NCBI GenBank assembly: GCA_937873525.1
Contig: CALMWJ010000353.1
Coordinates: forward strand, 1-32,629
Source of the DNA: an uncultured Peptococcaceae bacterium
Lineage (GTDB): Bacteria > Bacillota > Peptococcia > DRI-13 > UBA5745
Reading direction: 5' to 3'
DNA: 32,629 nucleotides
Below, piece by piece: positions 15,285 to 23,758 of the stretch (the first letter of the stretch is position 1; every line of letters starts with the position of its first letter). The translations under genes and the position numbers were made by a program. The notes below the pieces were generated by a model. That model was not told the DNA's origin. It worked only from the letters and a program-made list of their open reading frames with translations, and did not search any database.

Positions 15285-16919
15285 TTAGATCGATGAAAAA
15301 AAGCTCAAAAATGCGATGGCCACGCCGGTGAGGCTCTCCCCGCCGAAGACGCCGGAGGCTACTACCAAACCGTTGTCCGCCTGAGAGGGGAAATATTTCC
15401 CCACTGCCCAGCGGATGGCCCCGCCGATAAAAATTGCCGACGAAAAGCTGAAGGGCAGGTACATACCGATCCCCAGCGTCATGGAAGGCACCTTCAAAAG
15501 CACCAGCAGGATTCCAAGGGTGGCCCCGGACCAAAAGACCCGCGGATCAAAAGCATGATTGACCATGGAATAGACCATGGCGCTCTGGGGAGCCGGCAGT
15601 CCTTCTCCGAAGATCGGGCCAAACTGGCCGATCACCACAAAAATCGTTGCGGCGGCCACCACCGCCCCCAGCAAGCCCCCAAGGGCCTGGGATATGAGCT
15701 GGGCCCTGGGATCGGTCCCGATCACCTGCCCCGTTTTATAGTCAAACATGGTGTCCCCGGCGAATCCGCTGGCCACCGCTACCACAGCGGCAATCATCAG
15801 GGCCGTCTGGCCGTCGGTACGGACAAGGAAGCCAACCCCCATCATCACAATAATTCCAAAGATCTCCATAGGATCGATGCCGGTCTGGCCGGTGATCAGG
15901 CAGGCCATCAAGGTGGTCAGGACGGTGCCGGCAATCGCCAGAGTACCGGCGGCAAGACCCAGCCCGGCGGCCCAGCAGCTGCCCAGCGCAGCCAGAAACA
16001 GGACCACGGTGATGCGGAAGCTGTCCGGTTTTTTGCCTTGCCGGATCTGGGCCATGTTATAAAATGCCACTGCCTGGGGCCGTTTAAGGCGCTCGTAGAG
16101 AAACCGGAGCAGGACCCCCAGCCCCGAGCCGACCATCAGCCCCAGCCCCAGCGTATTTTTGAATGTTTCCGCCGCGGCTGCATCCGCAAAGAAATGCGCG
16201 GAAACCCCCAGGGGAATGATCAGGAAGTAGGCTGCCAGCGCGCCCGCCAGCAGTACGGCCGTATATAACGTTCCGATCATATACCCTATGGCCGGCGCCA
16301 TGGGCCAGAGCAGGATCCCCGCCTGGATGTTGTACGGGGCCAGGCTGCTGAAGGCCAGGACCTGGGGCAGCCGGCCGAACCAGTCCCGGATCATGGTGAC
16401 AATGCCGGTCAGAACCAGGGAGCCTCCCAGAAGCCACCCCTTCAGGCCGCCTGCGTCGCCGGCCTTGATGGTCTCGGCGGTGGCGATGCCCACCGGGAAG
16501 GGCAGTTTTTCTTGTTCCAACAGCATCGGCCGCCAGATCCAGGTCAGAACCAGGCCAAGAATCAAACCCGCAAGGGCAATCAGCAGGATTTTGGGGAACA
16601 TGGCCTCGAAAGCCACCGGCCCTCCGACCCATAATCCGGGCAGGGTAAAAGCCAGCCCGCCGGCGATCATCGAGCCTGCGGTCATGGCGGTCTGGGTAAT
16701 GTTGATTTCATGAAGGGTGGTGTTTCCCAAAAGCTTCAGCACGGTCATGGAGGCGATGGCCGCAAAGACCGTGGGCCAGGGCAAAGCCCCCATCCGCAAC
16801 GCAACATACATGGAGCTGGCCGTCAGAAGCGCGGAGCCCAGCGCCCCCAGCACCAGGGCACGGAGGGTCAGCTGTTTGGCCCCGCGGTTCCGGGGATTTC
16901 CGGAATTCACTTGATTCAT
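15285..16919 (-). CDS. OPT-family transporter
   Basis: 544 residues from the ATG at 16917-16919 (AAGGAAGG upstream); the track's extra 85 residues run through a terminator and are not coding. It is almost entirely hydrophobic, with about 14 spans. Segments such as NTTLHEINITQTAMTAGSMI, GIATAETIKAGDAGG and GDTMFDYKTGQVIGTDPRAQ are typical of the prokaryotic oligopeptide transporter superfamily (PF03169). Substrates of bacterial members are mostly unknown; peptides or metal chelates are candidates. It sits between folK and coaX but behind a terminator and a 130-nt leader, so it may be controlled separately. Confidence 0.88.
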   Translation of the reverse strand: MNQVNSGNPRNRGAKQLTLRALVLGALGSALLTASSMYVALRMGALPWPTVFAAIASMTVLKLLGNTTLHEINITQTAMTAGSMIAGGLAFTLPGLWVGGPVAFEAMFPKILLIALAGLILGLVLTWIWRPMLLEQEKLPFPVGIATAETIKAGDAGGLKGWLLGGSLVLTGIVTMIRDWFGRLPQVLAFSSLAPYNIQAGILLWPMAPAIGYMIGTLYTAVLLAGALAAYFLIIPLGVSAHFFADAAAAETFKNTLGLGLMVGSGLGVLLRFLYERLKRPQAVAFYNMAQIRQGKKPDSFRITVVLFLAALGSCWAAGLGLAAGTLAIAGTVLTTLMACLITGQTGIDPMEIFGIIVMMGVGFLVRTDGQTALMIAAVVAVASGFAGDTMFDYKTGQVIGTDPRAQLISQALGGLLGAVVAAATIFVVIGQFGPIFGEGLPAPQSAMVYSMVNHAFDPRVFWSGATLGILLVLLKVPSMTLGIGMYLPFSFSSAIFIGGAIRWAVGKYFPSQADNGLVVASGVFGGESLTGVAIAFLSFFSSI

Positions 16920-16966
16920 TTCCATCCTTCCTTTCCGATCGGGACCATCATGGGACCTGGCAGCAG

Positions 16967-17001
16967 AAAAAAACCTTCGGACGAATGTCGCCGAAGGTTT
17001 T
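16967..17001 (-). terminator. Strong intrinsic terminator before the OPT gene
   Basis: Minus strand AAAACCTTCGG, 10-nt loop, CCGAAGGTTTTTTT: an 11-bp perfect stem with seven U. It ends 47 nt before the OPT start codon. No promoter was recognised between the two. Confidence 0.88.
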
Positions 17002-17133
17002 GTCATCAAACGCTTCAGAGCATTCTGTCTCGGTCCTGGGATCCAAGCATGCCTGTTCTTGAAAACATCATGAACATTCAATTGTGTGCACTGCGGCCGC
17101 GTTTCCTTGAGATAAAACTCCTGGGATGCTTTT
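17002..17133 (-). other. Unassigned 132-nt stretch between folK and the OPT terminator
   Basis: Non-coding. A 9-nt direct repeat TCCTGGGAT occurs at 17034-17042 and 17119-17127. With the terminator it could be a leader RNA controlling the OPT gene, but no T-box core or known riboswitch core was recognised. Confidence 0.35.
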
Positions 17134-17664
17134 CTAAGACAGCCAGCCGTTTTGCTGCAGGAGTATTCTAACATCCGAAGCCGGGATTTTCAAGTCGATT
17201 CCGGCCCTGCGGGGAGGAAATCCCCATTTCTTCAGGATTGCCGGATCCATATCCTCCAGGGGCCCCAGCACAAATGCCCGCTCCTTCATCCGCGGATGGG
17301 GCACTTCCAAATCCGCCTCCGACAGGCGCCGATCGCCGATCAGCAGGATATCCACATCCAGCGTCCGCGGCCCCCACCGCAGCGCCCGTTCCCGCCGCAG
17401 GGCTTTTTCGGCCTGCTGGCACAAGACCAGGATCTCATGAGGAGGCAGGGTCGTCCTGACCTTCAGGACAAGGTTATAGAAGGGGGGCTGTTCCAAAAAG
17501 CCCACCGGGTCGGTTTCATAGATCCCGGAGCAATCTTCAAACATCAGCCCGCCCGTCAAAAGGATGCCCATGCCCCGGATCAGATTCTGCAGCCGGTCCC
17601 CAAGGTTGGAGCCCAGGGATAGCCAGACGGTCTGCAGGGGATTCTCATCGGTGCGCTTAATCAT
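17134..17664 (-). CDS. folK: HPPK, folate pathway pyrophosphokinase
   Basis: 176 residues. 2-amino-4-hydroxy-6-hydroxymethyldihydropteridine diphosphokinase transfers pyrophosphate from ATP to the pterin before FolP. The motifs LSLGSNLGDR, RWGPRTLDVDILLIGD and VPHPRMKERAFVLGPL are all present. The ATG at 17662-17664 has AGGAGA 9 nt upstream and overlaps the folB end by 8 nt, indicating coupled translation; the 207-residue track start reads back into folB. Confidence 0.96.
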   Translation of the reverse strand: MIKRTDENPLQTVWLSLGSNLGDRLQNLIRGMGILLTGGLMFEDCSGIYETDPVGFLEQPPFYNLVLKVRTTLPPHEILVLCQQAEKALRRERALRWGPRTLDVDILLIGDRRLSEADLEVPHPRMKERAFVLGPLEDMDPAILKKWGFPPRRAGIDLKIPASDVRILLQQNGWLS

Positions 17665-18049
17665 GGCGGCGGGTCTCCTGCCATTCCTGACGGCTGCGGA
17701 ACATTTCGATGGCAGCATATTCCAGGGGCCCGCCCAAAGGAGCCTGGGGTTTTTCAACCCGGACCCGGGCGGCAGTCACCTTATAAAATTCGAAGCAGAC
17801 GTCCATGATCCTGCCGGCCAGCGTCTCCAGCAGGTTGACGGAAGGCCCCTGCATGATGATCTTGATACCGGCATATAACGCCGCATAGTTCAGCGTATGT
17901 TCCAAAGCGTCGGTGGCGGCGGCTTTAGACAAGTCGTCCATGGTCAGCTCCGCATCGATCTGAAACCATTGCCCCAAAGCTTTTTCTGCCGGCAGGTTCC
18001 CATGGAAGCCATAAAACCGCATCCCCTTGAGAATCATTTTATCTTGCAT
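17657..18049 (-). CDS. folB: Dihydroneopterin aldolase
   Basis: 130 residues. It starts MQDKMILKGMRFYGFHGNLP, with the conserved glutamate in PAEKALGQWF and the C-terminal VRVEKPQAP block carrying the conserved lysine. It cleaves dihydroneopterin to the hydroxymethyl pterin used by FolK. GGAGGGA precedes the ATG. folP-folB-folK run in pathway-related order; folE and folC are not in the window. Confidence 0.95.
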   Translation of the reverse strand: MQDKMILKGMRFYGFHGNLPAEKALGQWFQIDAELTMDDLSKAAATDALEHTLNYAALYAGIKIIMQGPSVNLLETLAGRIMDVCFEFYKVTAARVRVEKPQAPLGGPLEYAAIEMFRSRQEWQETRRHD

Positions 18050-18093
18050 GGACGGTCCCTCCTATTCTTGCCTTCCCGACGGCGGCTTGCGCT

Positions 18094-18951
18094 TCAAGCA
18101 TAGAGCAAAGCATGGGTCATGGCAAGGGTTTCCGCCGTTTCCCTCACATCATGGACCCGAATCAGCTCCACCTGCCAAAGGGCGCACCATGCCGCGACGG
18201 CCAAGGAACCCGGGACCCGCAAAGCCGGTTCTTTCTGGCCGGTCACGGCGCCAATGAAGGATTTTCTTGAAGCCCCGACCAGGATCGGTTTTCCCAAGCT
18301 GCGCAATTCCCGGACATGAGCCAGCATCTGGAGATTCTCTTCGATATCTTTTGCAAACCCCAGGCCGGGATCCACCACGATGTGTTCCGGGGATACGCCC
18401 GCCTTTTCGTATTCTTCCGCAAGCGCCCCCAGCGCCTCGGCCACCTCCTTGGCGACATCGCCATATTGCGGCTTCTCTTTCGGCCAATGCATAAGGATGA
18501 CTGGAGCCTTGTGCCGGGCGGCGATCTCCGCCATCACCGGGCTCCCGCCGCTCTCATCATTCAGGATGTGGGCGCCTGCAGCCAAAGCTGCCGCCGCAAC
18601 CTCCGGATGGGCCGTATCAATGGATATCGGGATCTTCACCAGAGGAAGCAGGTCCTGAAGCACGGGCAAAACGCGCCGCAGTTCTTCCTCCGGCCCGACT
18701 TGCCGGAATCCGGGCCGGGTCGATTGCCCTCCCAGATCAATCAGGTCCGCCCCTTCCTCGGCCATCCGGCAGCCCCGTTCCACGGCCTTCTGCTTGTCGT
18801 GGTATAAGCCTCCGTCGGAGAAGGAATCCGGCGTCACATTCAGGATCCCGGCAATCTTCGGCTTTCGTCCGTCCAGGATCAGCTGCCGGTCAGACCACTT
18901 CCAAAAAACCGGCGCCCGGCCCTGCTCCTCTTGAGGCAGATTCAACGGCAT
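18094..18951 (-). CDS. folP: Dihydropteroate synthase
   Basis: 285 residues. TIM-barrel enzyme that joins the pterin pyrophosphate to p-aminobenzoate, the sulfonamide target. Signature segments are GILNVTPDSFSDGG, LIDLGGQSTRPG, DPGLGFAKD, ILVGASRKSFIG and the final IRVHDVRET. GAAAGGAG precedes the ATG. It has a slightly long N-terminal lead (about 25 residues) before the first strand. A strong hairpin separates it from the thioesterase gene upstream. Confidence 0.97.
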   Translation of the reverse strand: MPLNLPQEEQGRAPVFWKWSDRQLILDGRKPKIAGILNVTPDSFSDGGLYHDKQKAVERGCRMAEEGADLIDLGGQSTRPGFRQVGPEEELRRVLPVLQDLLPLVKIPISIDTAHPEVAAAALAAGAHILNDESGGSPVMAEIAARHKAPVILMHWPKEKPQYGDVAKEVAEALGALAEEYEKAGVSPEHIVVDPGLGFAKDIEENLQMLAHVRELRSLGKPILVGASRKSFIGAVTGQKEPALRVPGSLAVAAWCALWQVELIRVHDVRETAETLAMTHALLYA

Positions 18952-18995
18952 GGTGGATCGCTCCTTTCTTCCAGGCTCAAACGCCCTGTAACGTC

Positions 18996-19029
18996 AAAGC
19001 CCGCTTTGGTTCATTCCAAAACGGGCTTT
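18996..19029. terminator. Strong hairpin after the thioesterase gene
   Basis: AAAGCCCG(T/C)TTTGG arms of 14 bp with a 6-nt loop. The tail on the minus strand (TTTGACGTT) is a weak U tract. It lies 44 nt before folP with no promoter visible between, so partial read-through is expected. Confidence 0.65.
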
Positions 19030-19061
19030 GCTGAAAATGCTTTCTAGGTCGCTCCATTGCT

Positions 19062-19454
19062 TCAGCGCTTGGCCTGAACCCTCGACATGAATTTATCTGC
19101 CAGGATCATGAACCGTTCATGGGTGCCCTCTCCGATTTTTTCCCGGTCATCGAAGGCCTCCACCTGAAAGGTCAGTTTGCGTCCGGCGACTTCGGTCAGT
19201 TCCGCTCGGGCACGAACGCCCATTCCCACCGGGGTGGCCGCTAGATGACGGACATTCAGGGCAGTGCCAACGGTCGAATAGCCTTCCTCAAGATACTGCT
19301 CGGTACAGGCCACTGCAGCTTCTTCCATGAGCGCGATCATCGCCGGCGTTGAAAACACCGGCAGCAATCCGCTCCCATAGGCCATGGCCGTATTGCGCTC
19401 CGTGACCCGGACCGATGCCTCTCCGGCTATTCCGGGTTTCAGTTCGTTGTTCAT
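19062..19454 (-). CDS. Hot-dog-fold thioesterase, FlK-like
   Basis: 130 residues. The sequence fits the fluoroacetyl-CoA-thioesterase-like group: a Ser/Thr-rich loop (FSTPAMIALMEEAA, holding the candidate T and E) followed by YSTVGTALNVRHLAATPVG with the candidate histidine. Such proteins hydrolyse acyl-CoA thioesters; the true substrate here is unknown and fluoroacetyl-CoA should not be assumed. I use the ATG at 19452-19454 (GGAGG 9 nt upstream), 5 nt after the ftsH stop; the earlier in-frame ATG overlaps that stop and sits too close to the ribosome site. Confidence 0.8.
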   Translation of the reverse strand: MNNELKPGIAGEASVRVTERNTAMAYGSGLLPVFSTPAMIALMEEAAVACTEQYLEEGYSTVGTALNVRHLAATPVGMGVRARAELTEVAGRKLTFQVEAFDDREKIGEGTHERFMILADKFMSRVQAKR

Positions 19455-19459
19455 GGTGA

Positions 19460-21466
19460 TCATTCCTCCAGGGAGGCGCCGACCGCCGGACTATCTACTG
19501 GTTTGAATGTTGCCGGAGACTCCTCGGCAGGTCCGTCAGGCTGTGGCTGTTCCTTCGCCGTTTCGCCTGGCTGGGCAGCCTTTGCTTCCCTCTTGGCCCG
19601 GTCCTCTTCTTCCCATTTCTTTTCCAAAATGCCCCAGGTCGGTTCAGGCTTTGTCAGTCCGGCAGCCGTAAAGACCGCTTTGACTTCCTCCGCATGCAGG
19701 GTCTCCTTGTCCATCAGGGTTCTGGCCAGTGCATGAAGGACTTCGATGTTGTCCTTCAGAATGGTTTCCGCCTCATGATAGCATTCGTTCATGATCCGTC
19801 GGGCTTCCTGGTCGATGGCTTCCGCCACCGCTTCGGAATAATCCCTATTCTGTGCGAAATCCCTACCTAAAAAGACCTGTTCCTGCTTCACGCCGTAGGT
19901 GAGCGGCCCCAAGGCCTCGGACATGCCGTATTCGGTGATCATTTTACGAATCATTTTGGAGGCGCGCTCCAAGTCATTGGTCGCCCCTGTGCTGATTTCA
20001 TCCAATACCAGACTTTCGGCGATCCGCCCGCCAAGCAGGGTTTTCACATCGTCCAGCAGTTTGCTGCGGGGTATATAATTGCGGTCCTGTTCCGGCAGCA
20101 TCAAGGTATAGCCGCCGGCCCGGCCTCTGGGAATGATCGATACTTTATGGATCGGATCCGTATGCTGAAGCATGGCAGCCACCAGGGTATGCCCCGATTC
20201 ATGGTACGCAACCAGGCGGTGCTCATACGCGCTGATGGTGCGGCTCTTCTTTTCCGGACCGGCGATCACCCGTTCAATGGAGTCCTCGATCTCCAGCATG
20301 GAAATCTTTTTCTTATTGCGCCGGGCAGCCAGGAGGGCCGCTTCGTTCATCAGGTTGGCCAGGTCGGCCCCGTTGAAGCCGGGCGTGCGGCGGGCAATGA
20401 TATCCAAGTCCACATCGCTGTCGAAAGGCTTTCCTTTTCCGTGAACCTTCAGGATCGCTTTGCGCCCGGTCAGATCCGGCGCATCCACAATGATCTGCCG
20501 GTCAAAACGGCCTGGCCGCAGAAGCGCCGGGTCCAGAATGTCCGGACGGTTGGTGGCCGCAATGATGATGATGCTCTCATTGACGGTGAATCCGTCCATC
20601 TCAACCAGCAGCTGGTTCAGGGTTTGCTCTCTTTCATCATGGCCGCCGCCCAAGCCTGCGCCTCTCTGCCGGCCTACGGCATCGATTTCGTCAATGAACA
20701 CGATGCAAGGGGAATTTTTCTTGGCCTGCTCGAACAGGTCGCGGACGCGGGAAGCGCCCACGCCGACGAACATTTCCACAAAATCAGAACCACTGATACT
20801 GAAGAAGGGCACGCCGGCTTCACCGGCTACAGCACGAGCCAGGAGGGTTTTGCCGGTGCCCGGTGAGCCGTACAGCAGGACGCCTTTTGGGATCTTGGCG
20901 CCAATGGCGATGAATTTATCGGGATTCTTCAGGAAATCCACGACTTCCTGGAGTTCTTCCTTAACCTCATCCACCCCTGCCACATCGGCAAAGGTCACTT
21001 TTTTCTTTTCATCGGTCTGGAGCTTCGCCCGGCTCTTGCCGAACTGCATCACTTTGCCGCCGCCGCCCTGGGTCTGCTGAAGCATGAAGAACATCAGCAC
21101 CAGAATCAGGATCACCGGAAGAAAACTGCTCAGCAGCGTCAGCCACCAGGGCGTTTCCGGGGCGGGATCCTGAAAATAGGGAATCTGCTTTGTTTTGATC
21201 ATTTCGGTCAGCTGCGCGTCATCAGGGGGTCCGGTTACCGAAAACTGCTCTCCCGAGACCAGTTCGCCGGTGATGGTCTGAACATCCGAATCCTTGCTGA
21301 TTCGGATGGACGCCACCTGGTCTTTTTCCAGCGCCTGCACAAATGCGTTGTAGTTACCGCTAAAGGGATCCACGGTTTCCTTGGGCGGCTGAAAACCGTA
21401 GACTGCCGCCACGACCAGCAACACCATCAAAATATAGATGGCAAGGTTTTTCATTAGTCGATTCAC
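19460..21466 (-). CDS. ftsH: ATP-dependent zinc metalloprotease FtsH
   Basis: 668 residues. Two spans (about 8-24 and 108-129) flank an extracytoplasmic domain. The AAA+ module has Walker A GSPGTGKT (200-207), Walker B IVFIDEID (about 255-262) and the second region of homology [19 protein letters not shown]. The zinc site is HESGH (422-426), fitting HExxH, with a later acidic ligand in [11 protein letters not shown]. It degrades membrane and short-lived regulatory proteins. The start is GTG at 21464-21466 with GGGAGGAGG upstream. The C-terminal tail after about 610 is a charged, Pro/Glu-rich extension. hpt, often found between tilS and ftsH, is absent. Confidence 0.97.
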   Translation of the reverse strand: MNRLMKNLAIYILMVLLVVAAVYGFQPPKETVDPFSGNYNAFVQALEKDQVASIRISKDSDVQTITGELVSGEQFSVTGPPDDAQLTEMIKTKQIPYFQDPAPETPWWLTLLSSFLPVILILVLMFFMLQQTQGGGGKVMQFGKSRAKLQTDEKKKVTFADVAGVDEVKEELQEVVDFLKNPDKFIAIGAKIPKGVLLYGSPGTGKTLLARAVAGEAGVPFFSISGSDFVEMFVGVGASRVRDLFEQAKKNSPCIVFIDEIDAVGRQRGAGLGGGHDEREQTLNQLLVEMDGFTVNESIIIIAATNRPDILDPALLRPGRFDRQIIVDAPDLTGRKAILKVHGKGKPFDSDVDLDIIARRTPGFNGADLANLMNEAALLAARRNKKKISMLEIEDSIERVIAGPEKKSRTISAYEHRLVAYHESGHTLVAAMLQHTDPIHKVSIIPRGRAGGYTLMLPEQDRNYIPRSKLLDDVKTLLGGRIAESLVLDEISTGATNDLERASKMIRKMITEYGMSEALGPLTYGVKQEQVFLGRDFAQNRDYSEAVAEAIDQEARRIMNECYHEAETILKDNIEVLHALARTLMDKETLHAEEVKAVFTAAGLTKPEPTWGILEKKWEEEDRAKREAKAAQPGETAKEQPQPDGPAEESPATFKPVDSPAVGASLEE

Positions 21467-21586
21467 TAGGGGCCTCCTCCCAGTTTAATTATTGTCGAAA
21501 CTGCATACAGTCTCCAATCACTGCTTCATTAAAAACCGGCTGCTTTCCCCTGTTTTGAAAAATAATGGTAAAACAGCGCATTGTAT

Positions 21587-21615
21587 ATGATACCACGAAT
21601 TGCTGATCTTTTAAA
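21587..21615 (-). promoter_or_regulatory. Candidate ftsH promoter
   Basis: TTTAAA (21610-21615), 17 bp, TATCAT (21587-21592) on the minus strand. The -35 is poor. It overlaps the end of the tilS hairpin. The leader of about 120 nt contains a CTGTTTT / AAAACAG stem. Confidence 0.4.
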
Positions 21616-21632
21616 CCCGCTGGCCGGGTTTT
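21610..21632 (-). terminator. Weak terminator after tilS
   Basis: Minus strand AAACCCG GCCAG CGGGTTT, a 7-bp stem with a short U run, about 40 nt after the tilS stop. Confidence 0.5.
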
Positions 21633-21671
21633 CCGTAGAATCCTTCATATTTTTTTGACAATTCTATTGTT

Positions 21672-23135
21672 TTATTTTATCTTCCTCAGCTCGAAAAAGA
21701 GGCAGCCGTCGCTCTGGTCCGCGGTGAAGGGCCCTTTGGCCCGCAGCCATCCGGGGATCCAAAGCACTTGCCGGCCAACCGCAAGGAGGACTGCAGAATC
21801 TCTTTGCCCGTAAGGTATTTTTTGGTCGATAAACCATTCTTTCAGCTTTTTCCGGCCGTAGGAAAACTGGATCCAGTCGCCCGGCCGGCGGCCGCGCACT
21901 ACCGGCAGGCCCGCGGCAAGGTTCCATGGCAGGCAGAAGCAGGCCTCATGATCCTCTCGGATCAGGCCCTCCGGTTGAAGGGCTGGGCATACCTTTGGGC
22001 CAGGACAGGCCTGCAAACCAGCCGCTTCCTGCGGACGGGGCAGCCATCGGACGGCCAGCACCGCTTGAATTGCAGGAATGGGGACCGGATCGGACAGGCT
22101 GACCATGAAGGGCATGACCGAAACCTTCGGTTCGCCTGCCGGCACCCCTTCCGGAATACGGCGCTCCAGGCGAAGGGCAGAATAGGTTTTTCGAACATAG
22201 TATCCGCCGGTCAGATCGGCCTGGCTGCCGGTCCTTCCGTCGGCAGCCAGCCGCATCACCCGCTCCACACTGCCAAAGTCCATGGGCAGTCCGGACCACA
22301 GGCGAATGATCCGCCGGGCAAGAACCGGATCCTCAGCCGCGAGTCCGTCGAGCGGAAGGTCCTCCGGGAGGCCGTTTGGTCTGGATCCGGCAGCATCCGC
22401 CATGCGCTTCATCTTCCCCCGCGCCAGGCGGTCCAGATAGTCATCCTCCGACTGCAGCACCTGCGCCGTCCGGCCGAAGGTGCTGATCAGGGAGGGATTC
22501 AATTCTTTCAGAAGGGGCATGACATGGTGGCGCAGCCGGTTGCGCAGATAATCGTCGGAAAGATTGCTGTCATCCTGCCTGGGCTCGAGGCCGTTATCCC
22601 GGCAATATTCCATAATATCCCGCCGGGTGACCTGCAGCAGCGGCCGGATATAAGGCCCCCGTACCGGACGGATGCCGCCCAGACCGCCGGTACCGGCGCC
22701 ATTGAGCAGCCGGATCATCAGCGTTTCCGCCTGATCGTCCCCATGATGGCCCTGGGCAATCACCGCAGCGCCGGTTTTTCTCATCGTTTCCTGAAGAAAA
22801 TCCAGCCTGGCCTGACGGGCGGCTTCTTCGGGAGAGCGGCCCCGCAAAGGCTGGCTATGGCCTTCCCAATAGCCAAGGGTACAGGGAACCCCCCATTCCC
22901 GGCACAGCGCAGCCACCCACAAGGCATCCTGGGCCGAGGCTTCCCCCCTCAAGCCATGGTCCAGATGCGCGGCGTACAGATCGATCCCAAGGCTTTCCTG
23001 CCAGCTCTTTAACAGATGCAGCAATGCCAAAGAATCCGGCCCTCCGGAAAAGGCGACCAGAACCAGGTCTCCCCGGCGAACCATTTTATGCTTTTGAAGG
23101 GTTTCCAGGACCTGCTCAACCATGCTCCGGGCCAT
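21672..23135 (-). CDS. tilS: tRNA(Ile)-lysidine synthase
   Basis: About 487 residues. The N-terminal PP-loop SGGPDS (about 30-35) binds ATP, followed by AAHLDHGLRGEAS, the QGHHGDDQAETLMIRLLNG block and the substrate segments DDSNLSDDYLRNRLRH. It makes lysidine at the tRNA-Ile CAU wobble base, essential for reading AUA. The C-terminal domain ends with RPGDWIQF, KKLKEWFIDQKIP and VLWIPGW. I prefer the ATG at 23133-23135 (AAAGGA 6-7 nt upstream); the ATG 21 nt earlier directly abuts its GGAGGG. Confidence 0.95.
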   Translation of the reverse strand: MARSMVEQVLETLQKHKMVRRGDLVLVAFSGGPDSLALLHLLKSWQESLGIDLYAAHLDHGLRGEASAQDALWVAALCREWGVPCTLGYWEGHSQPLRGRSPEEAARQARLDFLQETMRKTGAAVIAQGHHGDDQAETLMIRLLNGAGTGGLGGIRPVRGPYIRPLLQVTRRDIMEYCRDNGLEPRQDDSNLSDDYLRNRLRHHVMPLLKELNPSLISTFGRTAQVLQSEDDYLDRLARGKMKRMADAAGSRPNGLPEDLPLDGLAAEDPVLARRIIRLWSGLPMDFGSVERVMRLAADGRTGSQADLTGGYYVRKTYSALRLERRIPEGVPAGEPKVSVMPFMVSLSDPVPIPAIQAVLAVRWLPRPQEAAGLQACPGPKVCPALQPEGLIREDHEACFCLPWNLAAGLPVVRGRRPGDWIQFSYGRKKLKEWFIDQKIPYGQRDSAVLLAVGRQVLWIPGWLRAKGPFTADQSDGCLFFELRKIK

Positions 23136-23177
23136 TGAGATTCCTTTCTTTTTCATCCCTCCGAAAGGAAGGATCCG

Positions 23178-23714
23178 TCAATCGATGAACATCGAGGTTT
23201 TTTCTAAGGGTTTGCGGACTTTCGGCCGCAGCCGGTCGTCCGCGGAATAGCCCACCGCAATGACCAGGCGGACCCGCCGGGTCCTTTCGATCTTCAGAAG
23301 GTCTTTGATCCTCGATTCGTCAAACCAGCCGAGGATGCAGCTGCCCAGGCCAAGCTCTGTGGCCATCAGAACGATGTGGGCTGCCATGATCCCGATGTCG
23401 ATGGCCGCAAAGTCCTGAGATTTGAATTTGCCGGCCACCGTGGCGGTCAGCAGCGCCTTGTCTTCTGTGATAACGATAAATGCCGGGCATTGGGATGTAA
23501 AGCGGTTCATCCCCATCGCCTGGGTGGTGGCAGCGACCTCCGCCGCAAGCTTTGGATTGCGGATGATATGGGCGGTCCAGGGTTGGCTGTTGCAGGCGGA
23601 CGGGGCCAGACGGGCGGCTTCCATACACGCTGTCAGCTTTTCTTTTTCCACGGGACGGTTATGAAAATTTCGGCAGCTTTCCCGCCGGCTGGCTAATTCA
23701 AAAAATCCGTTCAT
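23178..23714 (-). CDS. Nitroreductase-family FMN oxidoreductase
   Basis: 178 residues. It starts with the FMN-binding RRESCRNF segment, then LAPSACNSQPW, IGIMAAHIVLMATELGLGSC and a C-terminal VIAVGYS. These fit small NAD(P)H-dependent nitroreductases that work as cytoplasmic dimers on quinones, nitro compounds or flavins. The physiological substrate cannot be told. GAAGGAG precedes the ATG. It lies between the FMN alpha-hydroxy-acid enzyme and tilS; the two flavoproteins may belong to one redox function, but that is only proximity. Confidence 0.88.
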   Translation of the reverse strand: MNGFFELASRRESCRNFHNRPVEKEKLTACMEAARLAPSACNSQPWTAHIIRNPKLAAEVAATTQAMGMNRFTSQCPAFIVITEDKALLTATVAGKFKSQDFAAIDIGIMAAHIVLMATELGLGSCILGWFDESRIKDLLKIERTRRVRLVIAVGYSADDRLRPKVRKPLEKTSMFID

Positions 23715-23733
23715 GAAACCCTCTCCTTCTTTC

Positions 23734-23752
23734 CGGGCCGGTCTATGGCCCG
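23734..23752 (-). other. Short hairpin before the nitroreductase gene
   Basis: CGGGCC / GGCCCG, 6-bp stem with a 7-nt loop, without a U tract. It fills most of the 44-nt gap between two genes. Confidence 0.4.
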
Positions 23753-23758
23753 AAGGCC

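Noticed and set aside
15555-16268. Plus-strand ORF of 237 residues, rich in His/Gln/Asp
   Set aside because: Antisense shadow of the OPT transporter gene; the hydrophobic codons read backwards give this composition.
16967-17133. T-box or known riboswitch before the OPT gene
   Set aside because: No T-box core, no THF, FMN or cobalamin core could be recognised by eye; kept only as an unassigned leader.
21768-23012. Plus-strand ORF of 414 residues
   Set aside because: It lies wholly inside tilS on the other strand, and the translation has no recognisable motif. Long shadow frames are common at this GC content.
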